From Bacteroidota bacterium (GTDB taxonomy: Bacteria; Bacteroidota; Ignavibacteria; Ignavibacteriales; Ignavibacteriaceae): 6,402 bases of DNA. The translations under genes and the position numbers were made by a program. Shown here piece after piece: positions 4,253 through 6,402 of the stretch. How positions within the stretch are numbered: the first letter of the stretch is position 1; each line of letters begins with the position of its first letter. A model generated the notes under the pieces. That model worked only from the letters and a program-made list of their open reading frames with translations, ran no database searches and had not been told where the DNA came from. Where the stretch lies: positions 1 to 6,402 of the forward strand of contig JAJYSI010000208.1 in the NCBI GenBank assembly GCA_021793635.1, in the 5' to 3' direction.

Positions 4253-5443
4253 TTGGATTTATTTAGAAAATGTTATGAGTTCACAAGAGCAGATGAAGTA
4301 AAAGCATTGGGGCTATATCCCTATTTCAGACCTATTGAAGAAAACGAAGGACCAGTAGTTCAAATTGAGGGAAGAAAAGTTATTATGGCTGGTTCCAATA
4401 ATTATCTTGGTTTAACTGCACATCCTAAAGTAAAAGAAGCCGCAATTAAAGCGGTTGAAAAGTATGGTACAGGCTGTTCAGGCTCGCGTTATTTAACGGG
4501 GACATTGGATTTGCATATCGAGCTTGAAGAGAGGCTCGCAAAATTTTTTAATAAAGAATCGGTTCTTCTTTTCAGCACCGGCTATCAAACTGCACAGGGA
4601 ATTATACCGACTCTCGTTCAAAGAGGCGATTACGTAATTTCCGATAAAGATAATCATGCTTGCATTATTGCCGGCAATTTAATGGCAAAAGGAGCAACGG
4701 CTGAGTTTGTCCGTTACAAGCATAACGATATGGAAGATCTTGAAAGAGTAATTTCAAAGCTTCCGCTGGATGCCGGAAAACTAATCGTAAGCGACGGTGT
4801 CTTCAGCACCGGCGGCGAAATTGTTGAACTTGATAAGCTGAACAAAATTGCAAAAAAATATCAGGCAAGAGTTTTAGTTGATGATGCTCATTCAGTCGGT
4901 GTAATTGGTAAAGGCGGCAGAGGCACAGCAAGCGAATTCAATCTTGAAAACGAAATAGATTTAACAATGGGAACCTTCAGCAAAACATTTGCATCGTTAG
5001 GCGGATTTGTTGCTGCTGAAGCTAAAGTAATAAATTATTTAAAACATCATTCACCTGCATTAATATTCAGCGCTTCTCCTACACCGGCTTCAGTTGCAGC
5101 AGCATTGGCTGCGCTTGATATTCTTGAAGCTGAGCCTGAACGTGTTCAGAGGCTTATCCGTAACGCCGAGAGAATGCGCAAAGGTCTTAAGGATGCAGGT
5201 TTTACTGTACTCGAAGGAAGAACCGCAATCGTTCCGGTTATAGTTGGTAACGATGACGTAGCCTTCAAGATGTGGAGAATGCTGTATGACGGCGGAGTTT
5301 TTGTAAACGTGTTTATTTCGCCGGGCGTTCCTCAGGGAAGGCAGATGATGAGAACCAGTTATATGGCAACTCATGAAGATGAACATCTGGATGCAATACT
5401 GGATATCTTCATAGATACAGGAAAAAAATTAGGACTTATTTAA
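4253..5443 (+). CDS. spt: Serine palmitoyltransferase-like alpha-oxoamine synthase
   Basis: The protein has 396 residues, a usual length for the family. It is a PLP enzyme joining serine with a long-chain acyl-CoA to give 3-ketosphinganine, CO2 and CoA, the first step of sphingolipid synthesis, in the cytosol. Visible: [11 protein letters not shown] (19-29), close to the KGVYPYFR start of Bacteroides Spt; SNNYLGL (48-54); [13 protein letters not shown] (72-84); DNHAC (H135, stacks on PLP); VDDAHS (D210, H213); and TFSKT with the PLP lysine K244. The same family includes 8-amino-7-oxononanoate synthase (BioF) and glycine acetyltransferase (Kbl). The YPYFR start and the neighbours favour Spt, and no bio or tdh gene is near. 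It starts with TTG. The next gene, GNAT-like, follows after 75 bp with a hairpin in between. Confidence 0.88.
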   Translation: MDLFRKCYEFTRADEVKALGLYPYFRPIEENEGPVVQIEGRKVIMAGSNNYLGLTAHPKVKEAAIKAVEKYGTGCSGSRYLTGTLDLHIELEERLAKFFNKESVLLFSTGYQTAQGIIPTLVQRGDYVISDKDNHACIIAGNLMAKGATAEFVRYKHNDMEDLERVISKLPLDAGKLIVSDGVFSTGGEIVELDKLNKIAKKYQARVLVDDAHSVGVIGKGGRGTASEFNLENEIDLTMGTFSKTFASLGGFVAAEAKVINYLKHHSPALIFSASPTPASVAAALAALDILEAEPERVQRLIRNAERMRKGLKDAGFTVLEGRTAIVPVIVGNDDVAFKMWRMLYDGGVFVNVFISPGVPQGRQMMRTSYMATHEDEHLDAILDIFIDTGKKLGLI

Positions 5444-5467
5444 TTGTATAATTTCTTTTTCACTATT

Positions 5468-5505
5468 AGGCATATCATTTAGCAGAATGGTATGCCTTTA
5501 TTTTT
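5468..5505 (+). terminator. Hairpin with T tail between Spt and the GNAT-like gene
   Basis: AGGCATATCATT (5468-5479) pairs with AATGGTATGCCT (5486-5497) over 12 bp with one wobble and a 6-nt loop, followed by TTATTTTT. It has the shape of a rho-independent terminator although the next gene in the same direction starts only 14 bp later. It may end the Spt transcript, leak partly, or protect the upstream message end. A TATAAT at 5447-5452 could start a separate transcript but has no -35. Confidence 0.65.
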
Positions 5506-5518
5506 ATGAGGTGGGCAA

Positions 5519-6402
5519 ATGAGTTCCGTGCAAATTTCTACCGTTCGTACTCCAAAAGACCTGATGCGGTTCATAAAATTCCAGTGGAAAATTTATGAGG
5601 GAGATAAATTTTGGGTTCCGCCGCTGCTGATGGACAGGAAAAAAATTCTAAACAAAGAAAAAAATCCTTTCTTCAAGCATGCCGAAGCAGAATATTTTCT
5701 TGCCGAAAGAGATGGTGAATTAGTAGGAAGAATAGCTGCAATCAAGAATGATCTCCACAATAAATATCATAACGACAAGGTTGGCTTCTTCGGATTCTTC
5801 GAATGCATTAATGATCAATCCGTAGCAAATGCTTTGTTCGACGCCGCTAAGAATTGGCTGAAAAGCAAAGGACTAAACGCAATGCGCGGTCCCGCAAATC
5901 CTTCGAGCAATGATGAATATGCAATGCTTCTGGAAGGCTTTGAGGATGAGCCTAGAATCTTAATGACATACAATCCGAAATACTATCTAGATCTTTGCGA
6001 TAAGTACGGCTTCAAAAAAGCTAAGGACCTGTATGCTTACAAACTTGAAAATCACAAAGTAATTGCTTCTGAAAAAGTTAAACGTATTGCAGAAATAGCT
6101 CAAAAGAGATCTGGCTTAATTATTACCCAGCTAGATATGAAGAATTTCAAATCAGAAGTCGAAAAGGTAAAATACGTTTACAATAAAGCCTGGGCGCCTA
6201 ACTGGGGCTTTGTCCCTATGACTGATGAAGAGCTTGATGCAATGGCAAAAGATTTAAAACCTCTCGCAGAACCTTCGTTAGTTCTTTTTGGAGAGATTGA
6301 AGGTAAACTTGTTGGCTTTGCCCTGGTGCTCCTCGATTTCAACTATATCTTTAAACAGTTGAACGGAAAGCTTTTCCCCTTCGGCATTATTAAACTTTTT
6401 AC
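5519..6402 (+). CDS. GNAT-like acyltransferase, candidate bacterial ceramide synthase (3' end outside window)
   Basis: The frame is open from ATG 5519 to the window end: 294 residues visible, C-terminus missing. GAGGTG (5508-5513) with 5-nt spacing supports the start. It belongs to a family of roughly 370-390 residues often labelled GNAT N-acyltransferase or hypothetical. Recognisable stretches: VPPLLMDR (33-40), NPFFKHAEAEYFLAERDG (49-66), LVGRIAAI (68-75), GFFGFFE (89-95), MRGPANPSSNDEYAMLLEGF (122-141), ILMTYNPKYY (147-156). A strand-turn-strand pattern with LVG recurs at 254-270, so two GNAT-like modules may be present. It is cytosolic by sequence. Directly after Spt it is the natural candidate for the GNAT-fold ceramide synthase (bCerS) of Caulobacter, which N-acylates 3-ketosphinganine. 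The family call is good; the substrate is inferred from context. Confidence 0.78.
   Translation, partial: MSSVQISTVRTPKDLMRFIKFQWKIYEGDKFWVPPLLMDRKKILNKEKNPFFKHAEAEYFLAERDGELVGRIAAIKNDLHNKYHNDKVGFFGFFECINDQSVANALFDAAKNWLKSKGLNAMRGPANPSSNDEYAMLLEGFEDEPRILMTYNPKYYLDLCDKYGFKKAKDLYAYKLENHKVIASEKVKRIAEIAQKRSGLIITQLDMKNFKSEVEKVKYVYNKAWAPNWGFVPMTDEELDAMAKDLKPLAEPSLVLFGEIEGKLVGFALVLLDFNYIFKQLNGKLFPFGIIKLF

Noticed and set aside
5090..5386. Minus-strand frame of 98 codons
   Set aside because: It lies wholly antisense to the conserved C-terminal half of Spt, with no start signal and no domain.
4253..5443. Reading the PLP enzyme as BioF or Kbl
   Set aside because: The shared fold allows it, but the YPYFR start, the MATH ending and the SDR and GNAT-like neighbours fit Spt better; no biotin or threonine genes are in view.
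5506..5521. Alternative ATG at 5506 for the GNAT-like gene
   Set aside because: It is in another frame and reaches a stop about 30 codons on; ATG 5519 has the ribosome site and the conserved frame.

Overview
The window looks like a piece of chromosome from an AT-rich bacterium of the Bacteroidota/Ignavibacteriota (former Bacteroidetes-Chlorobi) neighbourhood. This placement is an inference from three things: the serine palmitoyltransferase resembles Bacteroides-type enzymes as I remember them, there is a small heme-c lipoprotein with a Phe-Phe-Ser-Cys lipobox, and some genes lack a Shine-Dalgarno (SD) sequence. It is not a taxonomic proof.

Region 1 (about 1-2333) is one end of an integrated element, a prophage or genomic island. 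It holds the C-terminus of an HNH endonuclease cut by the window edge, a VRR-NUC nuclease, an unrecognised small basic protein whose SD sits in a hairpin, a 59-residue excisionase-like DNA-binding protein on the minus strand, and a tyrosine recombinase. The excisionase-like gene lies under a longer but spurious plus-strand reading frame. The integrase stops 74 bp short of the 3' end of a CAU-anticodon tRNA gene, the usual geometry for a tRNA-targeted element. The far end of the element is outside the window.

Region 2 (2293-2630) holds two minus-strand tRNA genes: tRNA-Ala(GGC), then tRNA with anticodon CAU. Each has a hairpin terminator behind it and a candidate promoter in front. A 12-bp perfect hairpin between integrase and tRNA can terminate both converging transcripts.

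Region 3 (2736-6402) is ordinary chromosome. A mono-heme cytochrome-like lipoprotein converges, 4 bp apart, on an extended SDR (epimerase-like) gene. That gene is divergent from a serine palmitoyltransferase-like gene with a TTG start, and two candidate promoters share one -35 site between them. Behind the palmitoyltransferase gene comes a GNAT-like acyltransferase, cut by the window end.

The SDR, palmitoyltransferase and GNAT-like genes are the three enzyme types of the bacterial ceramide route (Spt, CerR and bCerS of Caulobacter). The best reading is a compact sphingolipid locus: serine plus acyl-CoA gives 3-ketosphinganine, which is N-acylated by the GNAT-like protein and reduced by the SDR. 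The Spt assignment is strong; the roles of the other two are inferred from family and context.
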